Below, piece after piece: positions 52,342 to 61,131 of a stretch of DNA of 64,000 nt. The DNA lies in assembly GCF_039872745.1 (NCBI RefSeq), contig NZ_JBDPZD010000003.1:496001-560000 (forward strand). Reading direction: 5' to 3'. Position 1 is the stretch's first letter; every line of letters starts with the position of its first letter. Below the pieces are notes generated by a model, which was not told the origin of the DNA, ran no database searches, and saw only the letters and a list, made by a program, of their open reading frames with translations. The translations under genes were made by a program, and so were the position numbers. The DNA comes from Pelomonas paludis. GTDB taxonomy: Bacteria > Pseudomonadota > Gammaproteobacteria > Burkholderiales > Burkholderiaceae_C.

Positions 52342-53345
52342 AGGCGCTGCTGCCCTGGCTTGACGCGCCGCTGCTTGATGCGCTGCAGCGATCGCATTCG
52401 CACGCCCTGCTGGTGCAGGGCCCGGCGGGCGTGGGCCAACTGGAGCTGGCCATGCTGCTGGCGCGCAGCTGGTTGTGCGAGAGCCCGGCTGCCGTCCACC
52501 AACGCCAGCCCGGCTGCGGGGATTGCGCCAGCTGCCGCCTGTTTGCCGCCGGCACGCACCCGGACTTCCAGCTGCTGCTGCCCGAAGCCCTGGACGCCGC
52601 CTGCCGCGAGGCCCTGGGGCTGCCGGCCGAGGAGACCGCCGAGCCCAAGGCCGGCAAGGCCAAGCCCAGCCGCGAGATCAAGGTCGATGCGGTGCGCCAA
52701 CTGCTCGGCTTCGCCCAGGCCACCTCGGCCCGGGGGCGCGCCAAGGTTGTCGTTATCTTCCCGGCCGAGGCGCTGAACGCCGTCGCAGCCAATGCCCTGC
52801 TCAAAACGTTGGAAGAGCCCTCGGGCGTGCTGCGCTTTGCGCTGGCCACGCACGACCCCGCCGGCCTGTTGCCCACCATCCGTTCGCGTTGCCAGAGCCT
52901 GAGCCTGCCCCTGCCGCCCACCGACGCGGCCGAAGCCTGGCTGGCAGGCGAGGGCGTCGAGCCCGCGCTGCTCAAGGCTGCAGGCGGCCGACCACAACTG
53001 GCGCGCGAATGGCACGAGGCTGGCCTGCGTGCCCAGGCTTGGTCCAGCCTGCCTAAGCGTGTGGCGCGCGGCGAGGCGGCCGCGCTGGCCGACTGGGCGC
53101 CGCCACGCGCCATCGATGCCCTCCAGCGCGTTTGCCACGACCTGCTGCGCCGCTGCCACGGCCAGCCTGGGCAGTACTTCGACACCGCCGCCTTGCCGGC
53201 CTGCAGCCGTGTCCAGCCCCTGCTGGCCTGGGAGCAGCAATTGCGCCGTGCAGCCCGCCATGCCGAGCACCCGCTCAACGCCGGGCTGCTGATCGAGAGT
53301 CTTGTCACGGCCGGGCAGGCCGCGCTGGCCCAGGCTCATAGCTAA
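52338..53345 (+). CDS. holB: DNA polymerase III delta-prime subunit
   Basis: A 335-residue clamp-loader subunit. The P-loop is degenerate (GPAGVGQLELA, lacking the Lys), as expected for a delta-prime that does not hydrolyse ATP. Zinc-binding cysteines are in CGDCASCRLFAAGTHPDF, and NALLKTLEEPSGVLRF with the arginine-finger region TIRSRCQSLSL follow. An extra Ala/Lys-rich segment (ETAEPKAGKAKPSREIK) lies before KVDAVRQL. The ATG at 52338 overlaps the tmk stop. Confidence 0.94.
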   Translation: MKALLPWLDAPLLDALQRSHSHALLVQGPAGVGQLELAMLLARSWLCESPAAVHQRQPGCGDCASCRLFAAGTHPDFQLLLPEALDAACREALGLPAEETAEPKAGKAKPSREIKVDAVRQLLGFAQATSARGRAKVVVIFPAEALNAVAANALLKTLEEPSGVLRFALATHDPAGLLPTIRSRCQSLSLPLPPTDAAEAWLAGEGVEPALLKAAGGRPQLAREWHEAGLRAQAWSSLPKRVARGEAAALADWAPPRAIDALQRVCHDLLRRCHGQPGQYFDTAALPACSRVQPLLAWEQQLRRAARHAEHPLNAGLLIESLVTAGQAALAQAHS

Positions 53346-53354
53346 ACTCGCTCC

Positions 53355-53786
53355 ATGGTCACCGAAGCGAACTCCAAGTCCGGCCCCCTGACCCAGTTCC
53401 CGACCTCGGTGTCCGGCACCGTGGCCAACCCGCCCGCCACCGGCGGCACGCGCCCGAGCGTGATCCAACTGGTGTTCCGCGAGAAGAGCGCGCTTTACGC
53501 CGCTTACATCTCGGCCTTCACCGATGGCGGGCTTTTTGTGCCCACCACGCGCGACTACAAGCTCGGCGAAGACATCTACCTGCTGTTGGCACTGCCCGAG
53601 GACACGCAGCGCTACCCGGTGGCCGGCAAGGTCGCCTGGATCACACCGGCCAATGCCTCCGGCGGCCGCACCCAAGGCGTGGGCGTGCGCTTCCCGGGCG
53701 ACGAGAAGACCCGCATCATCAAGGTCAAGATCGAGGAACTGCTCGGAACGTCCGTGTCGTCATCTAAGCCGACGCAGACACTCTGA
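53355..53786 (+). CDS. pilZ: Type IV pilus PilZ-domain protein
   Basis: A 143-residue protein of the atypical PilZ group needed for type IV pilus assembly. RPSVIQLVFREKSALYAAYISAFTDGGLFVPTTRDYKLG is the hallmark of this group, which lacks the RxxxR c-di-GMP motif. It lies between holB and tatD, the standard place. The stop overlaps the next ATG by one base. Confidence 0.93.
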   Translation: MVTEANSKSGPLTQFPTSVSGTVANPPATGGTRPSVIQLVFREKSALYAAYISAFTDGGLFVPTTRDYKLGEDIYLLLALPEDTQRYPVAGKVAWITPANASGGRTQGVGVRFPGDEKTRIIKVKIEELLGTSVSSSKPTQTL

Positions 53787-54577
53787 TGTTCATCGATTCG
53801 CATTGCCACCTCAGCTTCCCTGAGCTGGCGCAGCAGTTGCCCGACATCCTCGCCGCCATGCGCCAGGCGCAGGTCGATGAAGCCATCTGCATCTGCACCA
53901 CGATGGAGGAGTTCCCGGCCGTACACGGCCTGGCGACAGGCCATGCCCAGCTCTGGTCCACGGTCGGCGTCCACCCCGACACCGAAGGCCTGCGCGAGCC
54001 CAGCCTCGACGAGCTGGTGCAACAGGCTCAGCTGCCCCGCGTGGTCGCCATTGGCGAGACGGGGCTCGACTACTACCGCCTGAACGGCCGCAGCCTGGCC
54101 GACATGGAGTGGCAGCGCGAGCGCTTCCGCACCCACATCCGCGCCGCGCGCAAGCTGAGCAAGCCCCTGGTGATCCATACCCGCTCCAGCAGCGCCGACA
54201 CCCTGCGCGTGCTCGATGAAGAAGGCGGCGAGCAGGCGGGCGGTGTGTTCCATTGCTTCACCGAAAGCGCCGAGGTGGCGCAAGCGGCCATCGAGCGCGG
54301 CTACTACATCTCGTTCTCGGGCATCGTCAGCTTCAAGAACGCGCAAGACCTGCGTGATCTCGCCAAGGCCCTGCCGCCCGATCGCATCCTGATCGAGACC
54401 GACAGCCCCTACCTGGCGCCCGTGCCCTTCCGGGGCAAGCTGAACACCCCCGCCCTGGTGCCCCACGTGGCCAAGGCCCTGGCCGAGGCGCTGGGCTGCA
54501 GCGTGGACGAACTGGCTGCGCAGACCACGGCCAACACGCGAAGGCTCTTCAAGCTGCCTGCCCCTGGAGGGCACTGA
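53786..54577 (+). CDS. TatD family metal-dependent hydrolase
   Basis: A 263-residue TIM-barrel nuclease, with 3'-5' exonuclease activity known in E. coli TatD. Metal ligands are visible as IDSHCHLSF (about 3-11), IGETGLDYYR (about 91), VIHTRSS, VFHCFTES and IETDSPYLAP. It is the last gene of the conserved run before the ankyrin protein, which starts 2 bp after its stop. Confidence 0.94.
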   Translation: MFIDSHCHLSFPELAQQLPDILAAMRQAQVDEAICICTTMEEFPAVHGLATGHAQLWSTVGVHPDTEGLREPSLDELVQQAQLPRVVAIGETGLDYYRLNGRSLADMEWQRERFRTHIRAARKLSKPLVIHTRSSSADTLRVLDEEGGEQAGGVFHCFTESAEVAQAAIERGYYISFSGIVSFKNAQDLRDLAKALPPDRILIETDSPYLAPVPFRGKLNTPALVPHVAKALAEALGCSVDELAAQTTANTRRLFKLPAPGGH

Positions 54578-54579
54578 GC

Positions 54580-55221
54580 ATGCTGCGGCGCCATTGCCTG
54601 GCTGGGGGCTTGCTGGCCCTCGGCGCTGCCGGGGCTCAAGCCGCCCCCATCGACGACCTGGTGCTCGCTGCCGAGTTCAACGATCCGCGCAGCATCGCGC
54701 GCCTGCTGGCCACGGGGCTCGACCCCAATCTGCCCGACGGACGGGGCCGCACTGCGATCTTCACCGCGCTGCGCGAGGGCGCCAGCGCGGCGGTGGAGGC
54801 CCTGCTGGCCTCGCCCCAGCTCGACCCCAACCTCCTCAACGCCAGTGGCGAGACGCCGCTGATGCTGGCGGCCATTCGGGGCAACCTGGCCGCCGCGCGA
54901 GCGTTGGTGAAGCGCGGCGCGGCGGTGAACCGGCCGGGGTGGTCGCCGCTGCACTACGCGGCATCCGGGCCGGATGGCGGCGTGACGGCCTTCTTGCTGG
55001 CGCAGGGCGCCGAGGTCAATGCCCGCTCGCCCAACGGCAGCACGCCGCTGATGATGTCGGCCCGCTACGGGAGCAGCGAGATCACGCCCCAGTTGCTGAA
55101 GGCGGGCGCTGACGCCCGGCTCAAGAACGAACTCGGCCTCACGGCCGCAGACTTCGCCCGCCAGAGCGGCCGCGACCGCGATGCGGCCGAGCTGGATCGC
55201 TTGGCCGGCCAGGCGCGCTGA
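54580..55221 (+). CDS. Exported ankyrin-repeat protein
   Basis: A 213-residue protein with a signal peptide (cut near AQA-APID) and about five ankyrin repeats (about 40-200). Readable units are LPDGRGRTAIFTALREGASAAVEALL, NASGETPLMLAAIRGNLAAARALVKRG, RPGWSPLHYAASG and SPNGSTPLMMSARYGSSEITPQLLKAG. It should be a periplasmic binding protein. It is coupled to tatD, a linkage common in Burkholderiales. The partner is unknown. Confidence 0.88.
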   Translation: MLRRHCLAGGLLALGAAGAQAAPIDDLVLAAEFNDPRSIARLLATGLDPNLPDGRGRTAIFTALREGASAAVEALLASPQLDPNLLNASGETPLMLAAIRGNLAAARALVKRGAAVNRPGWSPLHYAASGPDGGVTAFLLAQGAEVNARSPNGSTPLMMSARYGSSEITPQLLKAGADARLKNELGLTAADFARQSGRDRDAAELDRLAGQAR

Positions 55222-55342
55222 AGCCCGTCCGGCCCGCCACGTAAGGCTTTTTCCTACACGCGGTCCCGAAGCTGGCCGACTGGGCAGCACGCGGTGGCAT
55301 CCCTAGAGTGAGCCCATCGTCACCCCCTCGTGGAGCTTCCTC

Positions 55343-55558
55343 ATGAACACCTCGTTTGCCGCACTGACCGACCCCTTCGCCATGCTGCTCAAGCCCGAGC
55401 AGGTGATGCGCGCCATTGAGCACTCTGACCGCCTGGCGCGCCTGCATGGCCGCATCCACCGCCCGCTGGACAAGCCCCTGATCCCGCGCGTGGGCGACAA
55501 GGTCCAGGACTTCGACCGCCTGATCGACGAAGCGCCGGAAGAATCTGACGCGGAATGA
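55343..55558 (+). CDS. Small conserved hypothetical protein
   Basis: A 71-residue protein (MNTSFAALTDPFAMLLKPEQVMRAIEHSDRL at its start, acidic C-terminus). A GGAGC site precedes the ATG, and a good terminator follows directly, which supports a real gene. No domain is recognised. One amphipathic helix near 15-40 could mediate binding. Confidence 0.6.
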   Translation: MNTSFAALTDPFAMLLKPEQVMRAIEHSDRLARLHGRIHRPLDKPLIPRVGDKVQDFDRLIDEAPEESDAE

Positions 55559-55560
55559 AC

Positions 55561-55593
55561 AAAGCGCCTGCCTCGGGAGAGGACAGGCGCTTT
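55561..55593. terminator. Bidirectional intrinsic terminator
   Basis: Arms AAAGCGCCTG and CAGGCGCTTT are perfect complements, with an inner CCTC/GAGG stem. It separates the small hypothetical gene from the convergent efp gene. Confidence 0.85.
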
Positions 55594-55617
55594 GGCGCTG
55601 AAGTAAGCGAAGCGCGA

Positions 55618-56172
55618 TCAGACGCGCTTGCGGTACTCGTGCGTACGGGTGTCGATTTCGATCTTGTCGCCCTGGGCCACGAAGATCGGCACCGGGATTT
55701 CAAAGCCGGTCGAGATCTTGGCGGGCTTGAGCACCTTGCCCGAGGTGTCGCCCTTGACGGCGGGTTCGGTCCAGGTGACTTCACGCACCAGGCTGGTCGG
55801 CAGTTCGACCGAGATGGCCTTGCCGTCGTAGAAGGTCACTTCCACGGGCATGGCGTCTTCGAGGTAGGACAGGGCGTCGCCCATGTTCTCGGCCTCGACC
55901 TCGTACTGGTTGTATTCGGTATCCATGAACACATACATCGGGTCGGCGAAGTAGGAGTAGGTGCACTCCTTCTTGTCCAGGATGATCTGGTCCATCTTGT
56001 CGTCGGCCTTGAAGACGACTTCGGTGCCGCTGTTGTTCAGCAGGCTCTTGAGCTTCATGCGCACGGTGGCGGAATTGCGGCCACCACGGCTGTATTCGGT
56101 CCTCAGGACAACCATCGGGTCCTTGCCGTGCATGATGACGTTGCCGGCGCGGATTTCTTGAGCGATCTTCAT
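55618..56172 (-). CDS. efp: Elongation factor P
   Basis: A 184-residue translation factor that relieves ribosome stalling at polyproline. The three-domain family sequence is clear, and the modification loop reads EYSRGGRNSATVRMK with Arg at position 32 rather than the Lys of enteric bacteria. That is the type rhamnosylated by EarP, whose gene lies immediately upstream on the same strand. Pro-rich proteins in this window, such as the amiC linker, would be typical clients. The ATG at 56172 is the standard start. Confidence 0.97.
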   Translation of the reverse strand: MKIAQEIRAGNVIMHGKDPMVVLRTEYSRGGRNSATVRMKLKSLLNNSGTEVVFKADDKMDQIILDKKECTYSYFADPMYVFMDTEYNQYEVEAENMGDALSYLEDAMPVEVTFYDGKAISVELPTSLVREVTWTEPAVKGDTSGKVLKPAKISTGFEIPVPIFVAQGDKIEIDTRTHEYRKRV

Positions 56173-56276
56173 GGGTTTGCGGTCAGGTTTGAGGCCAGGC
56201 CCGGAGGTGAATCTGGCTTGGCAGGGCGCACCAGCAATCCAAAGGAAATCGGTCCGGCGCGGCAAAGCTCTTGATT

Positions 56277-57320
56277 CTAGCCGAGGGCGGCCAGAAAGCG
56301 GGCCAGTTGGGAGACGAGGTCGTCTTGCGCCAACAGCGCGGCGCGCCAGTGCATGGCGTAGTCGCCGGGGGGCGGCAACTTGTCGGGCAGTGGCGCCAGC
56401 CCATTCCAGCCGCGCCACAGCGCCTGCTGGGGCGCGGGCAGGCCGCTTCGCACCATGAAGGCCTCCAGCTTGGTGGCATGGGCGCCGTCTGACTGCGGGT
56501 AGATGTGCCAGACCATGGGCTTGCCCGCCCACTGCGCACGCACGAACGAGTCCTCGCCACGCACGAAGTTCCAATCGCAGGCCCAGAGCAGGTGGTCGTA
56601 GTCTGGCTGGCTCAGGTAGGGCAGGGCGTGGATGCGCAGGCCTGGCGCGGGTGCCAGCCGGTCGCGCAGCGCGCCGGGGCAGGCCAGCAGGAGGGTCGGT
56701 TGGTCAGAGAGCAAACGCGTCAGAGCCTCGGCCGGCGCGCCCGGGTAGCCGAACAGGCTGACAAGACGCTCGCCCGGCTGGCGGCTCAGCCCCTGGCCAG
56801 CCAGCCAGGCCTCGGCATTGAAGTTGGCTTGGCGCGCCTGAAGGTCCGCCTCCCGCAGCAGGCCGCCGGTGCCGGCACTGAAGCCGGGGTAGAAGAAGTG
56901 CTTGACCAGCCCTCGCCCCGGGCCGTTGAACTGCGGGGAGGGCAGGCCGTGGCTGCGCTCGACATAGTCCTCGGCACTCAGGTACTCGAGGTTGATCCAG
57001 CGGGGTGCTGGAGTGCGCTGAGCCATCTGCGAGACGAATTCGGCCGGCAGTTCACAGCCGAAGGCTTCGACCACGACATCGCCCGGTGTGAGGCCCTGCA
57101 AGTCGGCCGCCGCAGGCCAAGCGCGCAGTTCGACGCCCTCATGCCGCCCCGGCGCCATCCAGGCGAGTGCCGAGGCGTCGTCAACCCAGAGCCGCACTTG
57201 CGCACCGCGCGCGGCCAGCTCGCGGCACAGCCGCCAGCAAACGCCCAGGTCGCCATGGTTGTCGATGACGCGGCAGAAGATGTCCCAGTGCTGGGGCAGG
57301 GAGGCAGGTGCTACGGCCAT
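56277..57320 (-). CDS. earP: EF-P arginine rhamnosyltransferase EarP
   Basis: A 347-residue GT-B-fold enzyme that transfers rhamnose from dTDP-rhamnose to Arg32 of elongation factor P. The start WDIFCRVIDNHGDLGVCWRLCREL carries the family Asp residues, INLEYLSAEDYVERSH follows, and the nucleotide-sugar site is WNFVRGEDSFVRAQWAGKPMVWHIYPQ (about 255-281). It is upstream of efp with a 104-bp gap, and divergent from uvrC with 34 bp between starts. The ATG at 57320 gives the usual length. Confidence 0.95.
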   Translation of the reverse strand: MAVAPASLPQHWDIFCRVIDNHGDLGVCWRLCRELAARGAQVRLWVDDASALAWMAPGRHEGVELRAWPAAADLQGLTPGDVVVEAFGCELPAEFVSQMAQRTPAPRWINLEYLSAEDYVERSHGLPSPQFNGPGRGLVKHFFYPGFSAGTGGLLREADLQARQANFNAEAWLAGQGLSRQPGERLVSLFGYPGAPAEALTRLLSDQPTLLLACPGALRDRLAPAPGLRIHALPYLSQPDYDHLLWACDWNFVRGEDSFVRAQWAGKPMVWHIYPQSDGAHATKLEAFMVRSGLPAPQQALWRGWNGLAPLPDKLPPPGDYAMHWRAALLAQDDLVSQLARFLAALG

Positions 57321-57354
57321 GGGCTGACATTGTCCGGCGACACAATGCGGCCCC

Positions 57355-59376
57355 ATGGCCGAGCCTACTGACCCGCCCCCGCCAGATTCCGAACTTGGCG
57401 CTGCCACCCAGGCCGCCTGGGCGGCCGAGCGTGCCCAGATCGAGGCGGCCGAGGCTGCGCGCGTGCAGGAGGTGGAGGCTGCCGCCCGGCTGGAGCGCGA
57501 GCGCATCGTGGCCGAGGTGTTGGCGCTGCCCCACCTGCCGGGCGTGTACCGCTACTTCGATGCGCAAGATCAGGTGCTCTACGTGGGCAAGGCCAAGGAC
57601 CTGAAGCGCCGCGTCTCCAGCTACTTCCAGAAGAACCATGCCGGCACCCGCATCGGCATGATGGTGGCGCGCATCGCCAGGCTCGAGACCACCGTGGTGC
57701 GCACCGAAGCCGAGGCGCTGCTGCTTGAGAACAACCTCATCAAGACGCTGAACCCGCGCTTCAACATCCTGTTCCGGGACGACAAGAGCTACCCCTATCT
57801 GAAGTTCAGCGGCCACGCCTATCCGCGCATGAGCTACTACCGGGGCGCGGTGGACAAGCGGCACACCTATTTCGGCCCCTATCCCAGCGGCTGGGCGGTG
57901 AAGGAAGCCATCCAGCTGATGCAGAAGGTCTTCCGCATCCGCACCTGCGAGGACAGCGTCTTCAACAACCGCAGCCGTCCCTGCCTGTTGCACCAGATCA
58001 AGCGCTGCTCGGGGCCTTGCGTGCCCGACGGCCAGACGCCCGAGTACGCCGCCAATGTCGCCAATGCCTCGCGCTTCCTGCGCGGCGAGACCGACGAGGT
58101 GCTGGCCGGCCTGCAAGCGCAGATGATGGCCCACGCCGAGCGCTACGAGTACGAGCTGGCGGCCGAGTTGCGCAACCAGATCCAGTCGCTGTCTCGCGTG
58201 CTGCAGCAACAGGTGGTGGAAGAAAGCTCGGCCACGGGCCGTGAGCGCGACGTCGACATCCTGGCCGTCAAGGTGCAGGGGGGCCGGGCCTGCGTCAACC
58301 TCGCCATGGTGCGCGGCGGCCGGCATTTGGGCGACCGGGCCTTCTTCCCGAAGCATGTGGACGATGCCACCGCACTGCACCTGGACGACGAACCTGTACA
58401 CAGCCCCGAGCGCCTGGTGCTGGAAGCCTTCATTGCCCAGCACTACCTGGCCTCGCCGGTGCCTCAACTCATCGTGATCAGCGAGCCGGTGGAAGAGGAG
58501 CTGGCCGATGCGCTGGCGGCGCAGACCGGCAGCCGCGTGACGCTGCAGGCCCAGCCGCGCGGCCAGCGGCGTATCTGGCTGGACATGTGTGTGACCGGGG
58601 CGGAACTTGCGCTGACCCGCCTGCTGTCCGAAGAGGGCTCCCAGCAAGCGCGCACACGCGCCCTGGTGGATGCCTTGGACATGCCCGTGCCCGAGCTGGA
58701 TAAGTTTCGTGTCGAATGTTTCGACATCAGCCACACTGCGGGTGAGGCAACGATGGCAAGCTGTGTGGTCTTTGAAGGCCACCAGATGCAAAGCAGCCAG
58801 TACCGCCGCTACACCATCGAGGGCATCACCGGCGGTGACGACTATGCCGCGATGCGCCAGGTGCTGACGCGTCGCTACAGCAAGCTGGCCGAAGCCGCCC
58901 AGGCCGGCACCGGGCCCAATCAGGCTCGATTGCCCGACCTGGTGCTGGTGGATGGTGGGCGCGGCCAGGTCTCGATGGCACGCGAGGTGTTTGAGGAGCT
59001 CGGGCTTGATCTGTCCCTCATCGCCGGCGTCGAAAAGGGCGAGGGCCGCAAGGTCGGCCTCGAAGAGCTGGTGTTTGCCGATGGGCGCGAGAAGGTCTAC
59101 CTGGGGCGCGATTCGGCGGCCCTGATGCTGATTGCCCAGATCCGCGACGAGGCGCACCGCTTCGCCATCACCGGCATGCGCGCCAAGCGCGCCAGCACAC
59201 GCGTCGGCGGATCACGCCTTGAAGACATCCCGGGCGTTGGCCCCAAGAAGCGCGCCCAGTTGCTGCAACGTTTTGGCGGTGTGCGCGGCGTTGCCGATGC
59301 CAGCGTCGAAGACCTGGCCAGCGTGAAAGGCATCTCGCGCGAACTGGCCGACGAAATCTACCGAGCCTTGCGATGA
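57355..59376 (+). CDS. uvrC: Excinuclease ABC subunit C
   Basis: A 673-residue subunit that makes both incisions in nucleotide excision repair. The GIY-YIG domain (about 58-140, HLPGVYRYFDAQDQVLYVGKAKDLKRRVSSYF) cuts 3', a UVR motif lies near 255, and the RNase-H-like domain with DISHTAGEATMASCVVFEG, LVLVDGGRGQVSMA and FAITGMRAKRA cuts 5'. Tandem helix-hairpin-helix motifs (EDIPGVGPKKRAQLLQRFGG) end the protein. About 45 extra Ala/Glu-rich residues precede the GIY-YIG domain. No SOS box was recognised. The stop overlaps the next ATG by 4 bp. Confidence 0.96.
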   Translation: MAEPTDPPPPDSELGAATQAAWAAERAQIEAAEAARVQEVEAAARLERERIVAEVLALPHLPGVYRYFDAQDQVLYVGKAKDLKRRVSSYFQKNHAGTRIGMMVARIARLETTVVRTEAEALLLENNLIKTLNPRFNILFRDDKSYPYLKFSGHAYPRMSYYRGAVDKRHTYFGPYPSGWAVKEAIQLMQKVFRIRTCEDSVFNNRSRPCLLHQIKRCSGPCVPDGQTPEYAANVANASRFLRGETDEVLAGLQAQMMAHAERYEYELAAELRNQIQSLSRVLQQQVVEESSATGRERDVDILAVKVQGGRACVNLAMVRGGRHLGDRAFFPKHVDDATALHLDDEPVHSPERLVLEAFIAQHYLASPVPQLIVISEPVEEELADALAAQTGSRVTLQAQPRGQRRIWLDMCVTGAELALTRLLSEEGSQQARTRALVDALDMPVPELDKFRVECFDISHTAGEATMASCVVFEGHQMQSSQYRRYTIEGITGGDDYAAMRQVLTRRYSKLAEAAQAGTGPNQARLPDLVLVDGGRGQVSMAREVFEELGLDLSLIAGVEKGEGRKVGLEELVFADGREKVYLGRDSAALMLIAQIRDEAHRFAITGMRAKRASTRVGGSRLEDIPGVGPKKRAQLLQRFGGVRGVADASVEDLASVKGISRELADEIYRALR

Positions 59377-59891
59377 CCAATTCCCCCCATCTTGCGCGGC
59401 GACTGTGGCGCCGCATCGGCACCTGGCTTGGCATCGTCAGTGTGGCGAGCTGCAGCGTACCGTCCAGCCCGCCCGTGGAGCCTGGCGCACGCCCGGCCCC
59501 GCCGCCCGCACCGGCTGCCGCGCCTGCCAAGAAGCCCGACGCCACCATCGTCGGCGTACAGCCCATCATCAGGACGGCCGCTGAACTGCGCCGCCATGCG
59601 GCCCAGCGGCTGGTCGCGGCCAATCCGGGCAAGGTCTACCTGGGCAAGCCGCCGGACCCGCTGCTCGCCATCCCCGTGCTGGAGATCGAACTGCTGCCCG
59701 ACGGCCACATCCGGCGCATCGAGGTGCTCCGCCGCCCCAGTCAGGCGCAGGACACCATCCAGCTCGCCATCGACGCCGTCAAGCGTGCCGCGCCCTTTGG
59801 CGACTTGAGGCATATGCATGAGGCCCGTCGCTTTACCGAGACGTTTTTGTTCGACGACGACCGGCGATTCAAACCACGCACGCTGGACTGA
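59373..59891 (+). CDS. Exported protein with TonB-C-like domain
   Basis: A 172-residue protein. The N-terminal hydrophobic segment ends SVASCSVPSS, a plausible lipobox with Cys near 27. A Pro/Ala-rich spacer (about 30-55) leads to a C-terminal domain (about 95-150: PVLEIELLPDGHIRRIEVLRRPSQ then AIDAVKRAAPFGDL) shaped like the TonB C-terminal domain. Without a membrane anchor it would be a lipoprotein rather than a true TonB. It is translationally coupled to uvrC. Function is unknown. Confidence 0.7.
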   Translation: MTNSPHLARRLWRRIGTWLGIVSVASCSVPSSPPVEPGARPAPPPAPAAAPAKKPDATIVGVQPIIRTAAELRRHAAQRLVAANPGKVYLGKPPDPLLAIPVLEIELLPDGHIRRIEVLRRPSQAQDTIQLAIDAVKRAAPFGDLRHMHEARRFTETFLFDDDRRFKPRTLD

Positions 59892-59926
59892 GCCCCAGAA
59901 GCGTGCGCCTTCGGCACAATCGCCGG

Positions 59927-60496
59927 ATGTTCCTGACACTGCCGACTCTGCTCACCTGGGCCCGGATCGTGGCCATCCCACTGATCGTCGGCGTGTTCTA
60001 TCTCGACGTGATCAGCCAGGCCGAACGGAACCTCGTGGCCACCGTGCTGTTCGTCGTCGTCGCGCTGACAGACTGGCTCGACGGCTATCTCGCGCGCAAG
60101 CTCAACCAGACTTCGTCCTTCGGCGCCTTCCTGGACCCGGTGGCTGACAAATTCCTGGTGTGTTCCTCGCTGCTGATCCTGCTGGAACTCGGTCGGGTCA
60201 ACGCCTTCGTGGCCCTGGTGATCGTGGGGCGCGAGATTGCCATTTCGGCGTTGCGCGAGTGGATGGCCCAGATCGGCGCCTCCCGCAGCGTGGCCGTGCA
60301 CATGGTGGGCAAGCTCAAGACCACGGTGCAAATGGTCGCGATCCCCTTCTTGCTGTTCGACGGCTCGCTGTTCGGTGTCATCACGACACGGCTGTGGGGA
60401 ACCTGGCTGATCCTCGCCGCCGTCGTACTGACCATCTGGTCGATGGTCTATTACCTGCGCAAGGCCATCCCGGAAATCCGCGCGAAGGCCGGCTGA
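59927..60496 (+). CDS. pgsA: CDP-diacylglycerol-glycerol-3-phosphate 3-phosphatidyltransferase
   Basis: A 189-residue inner-membrane enzyme that makes phosphatidylglycerol phosphate. The CDP-alcohol phosphotransferase motif D-x2-DG-x2-AR-x8-G-x3-D-x3-D is complete in DWLDGYLARK then FGAFLDPVADK (about 48-74). Five or six helices surround it. The ATG at 59927 is preferred over a GTG 24 bp upstream because family members start MFLTLPTLLTWARI. The uvrC-pgsA linkage is widespread in proteobacteria. Confidence 0.94.
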   Translation: MFLTLPTLLTWARIVAIPLIVGVFYLDVISQAERNLVATVLFVVVALTDWLDGYLARKLNQTSSFGAFLDPVADKFLVCSSLLILLELGRVNAFVALVIVGREIAISALREWMAQIGASRSVAVHMVGKLKTTVQMVAIPFLLFDGSLFGVITTRLWGTWLILAAVVLTIWSMVYYLRKAIPEIRAKAG

Positions 60497-60754
60497 GCCC
60501 GCCCGGTGCCGTGATGGCACCCGGCGCCCGCGGGGCCTACTTGTATCGGGACTTTTCCCGGCCTCTTGCGACGGAGTCCAACGCATAGAATGCCCGTCCC
60601 ATTTGCAGTATTCGACGCGTGGTGAAGCCTTCGGGTGTCCAGATACTGCGCAATTGATGGGGTTCAGATTCCTTCCGCCGCCCGTTCAGACCCTCGCATG
60701 GCGCGAGCACTTGAAGTGGCTGCGGGTTCCCAATGAATAGAGGGGGCTGCCAGC
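60497..60754. other. Intergenic control region upstream of HU gene
   Basis: A 258-bp gap without a gene. A TAGAAT hexamer at 60586-60591 is a possible -10 element, but the nearest TTGCGA (60566-60571) is only 14 bp upstream. HU genes are strongly transcribed, so a promoter must lie here. A long untranslated leader is likely. Confidence 0.5.
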
Positions 60755-61027
60755 GTGAACAAGTCCGAGTTGATCGATCACATCGCCAAACAGGCCGACA
60801 TTTCCAAGGCCGCTGCGGGCCGCGCTCTGGAGGCGCTGATCGGTGGTGTGAAGTCCACGCTCAAGAAGAGCGGGACCGTCTCCATCGTCGGCTTCGGCAG
60901 CTTCAGCATCACCAAGCGCGCCGCGCGCTCCGGCCGCAATCCGCGCACCGGCGCGACCATCAAGATCAAGTCCGCCAAGGTGCCCAAGTTCAAACCAGGC
61001 AAGGCCCTCAAGGACGCGGTCAACTGA
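60755..61027 (+). CDS. hupB: HU family DNA-binding protein
   Basis: A 90-residue nucleoid protein. The family is unmistakable: MNKSELIDHIAKQADISKAAAGRALEALI, GFGSFSITKRAARSGRNPRTG with the DNA-intercalating Asn-Pro, and KVPKFKPGKALKDAVN. The start is GTG with CAGCGTG just upstream, and no nearby ATG is in frame. It is the only evident start, so translation may be tuned by the weak codon. A tRNA-Val gene follows 28 bp after the stop and may share the transcript. Confidence 0.95.
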   Translation: MNKSELIDHIAKQADISKAAAGRALEALIGGVKSTLKKSGTVSIVGFGSFSITKRAARSGRNPRTGATIKIKSAKVPKFKPGKALKDAVN

Positions 61028-61055
61028 CCCGACCCTCCACCGGGTTCATGAATCC

Positions 61056-61131
61056 GGGTGCTTAGCTCAGTTGGTAGAGCAGCGCCCTTACAAGGCGCGG
61101 GTCGGCGGTTCGAGCCCGTCAGCACCCACCA
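61056..61131 (+). tRNA. tRNA-Val, anticodon TAC
   Basis: A 76-nt cloverleaf with acceptor arms GGGTGCT and AGCACCC, D-arm GCTCAGTTGGTAGAGC, anticodon loop CTTACAA (TAC at 61089-61091), T-loop GGTTCGAGCC and encoded CCA. It follows the HU gene. Confidence 0.97.
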
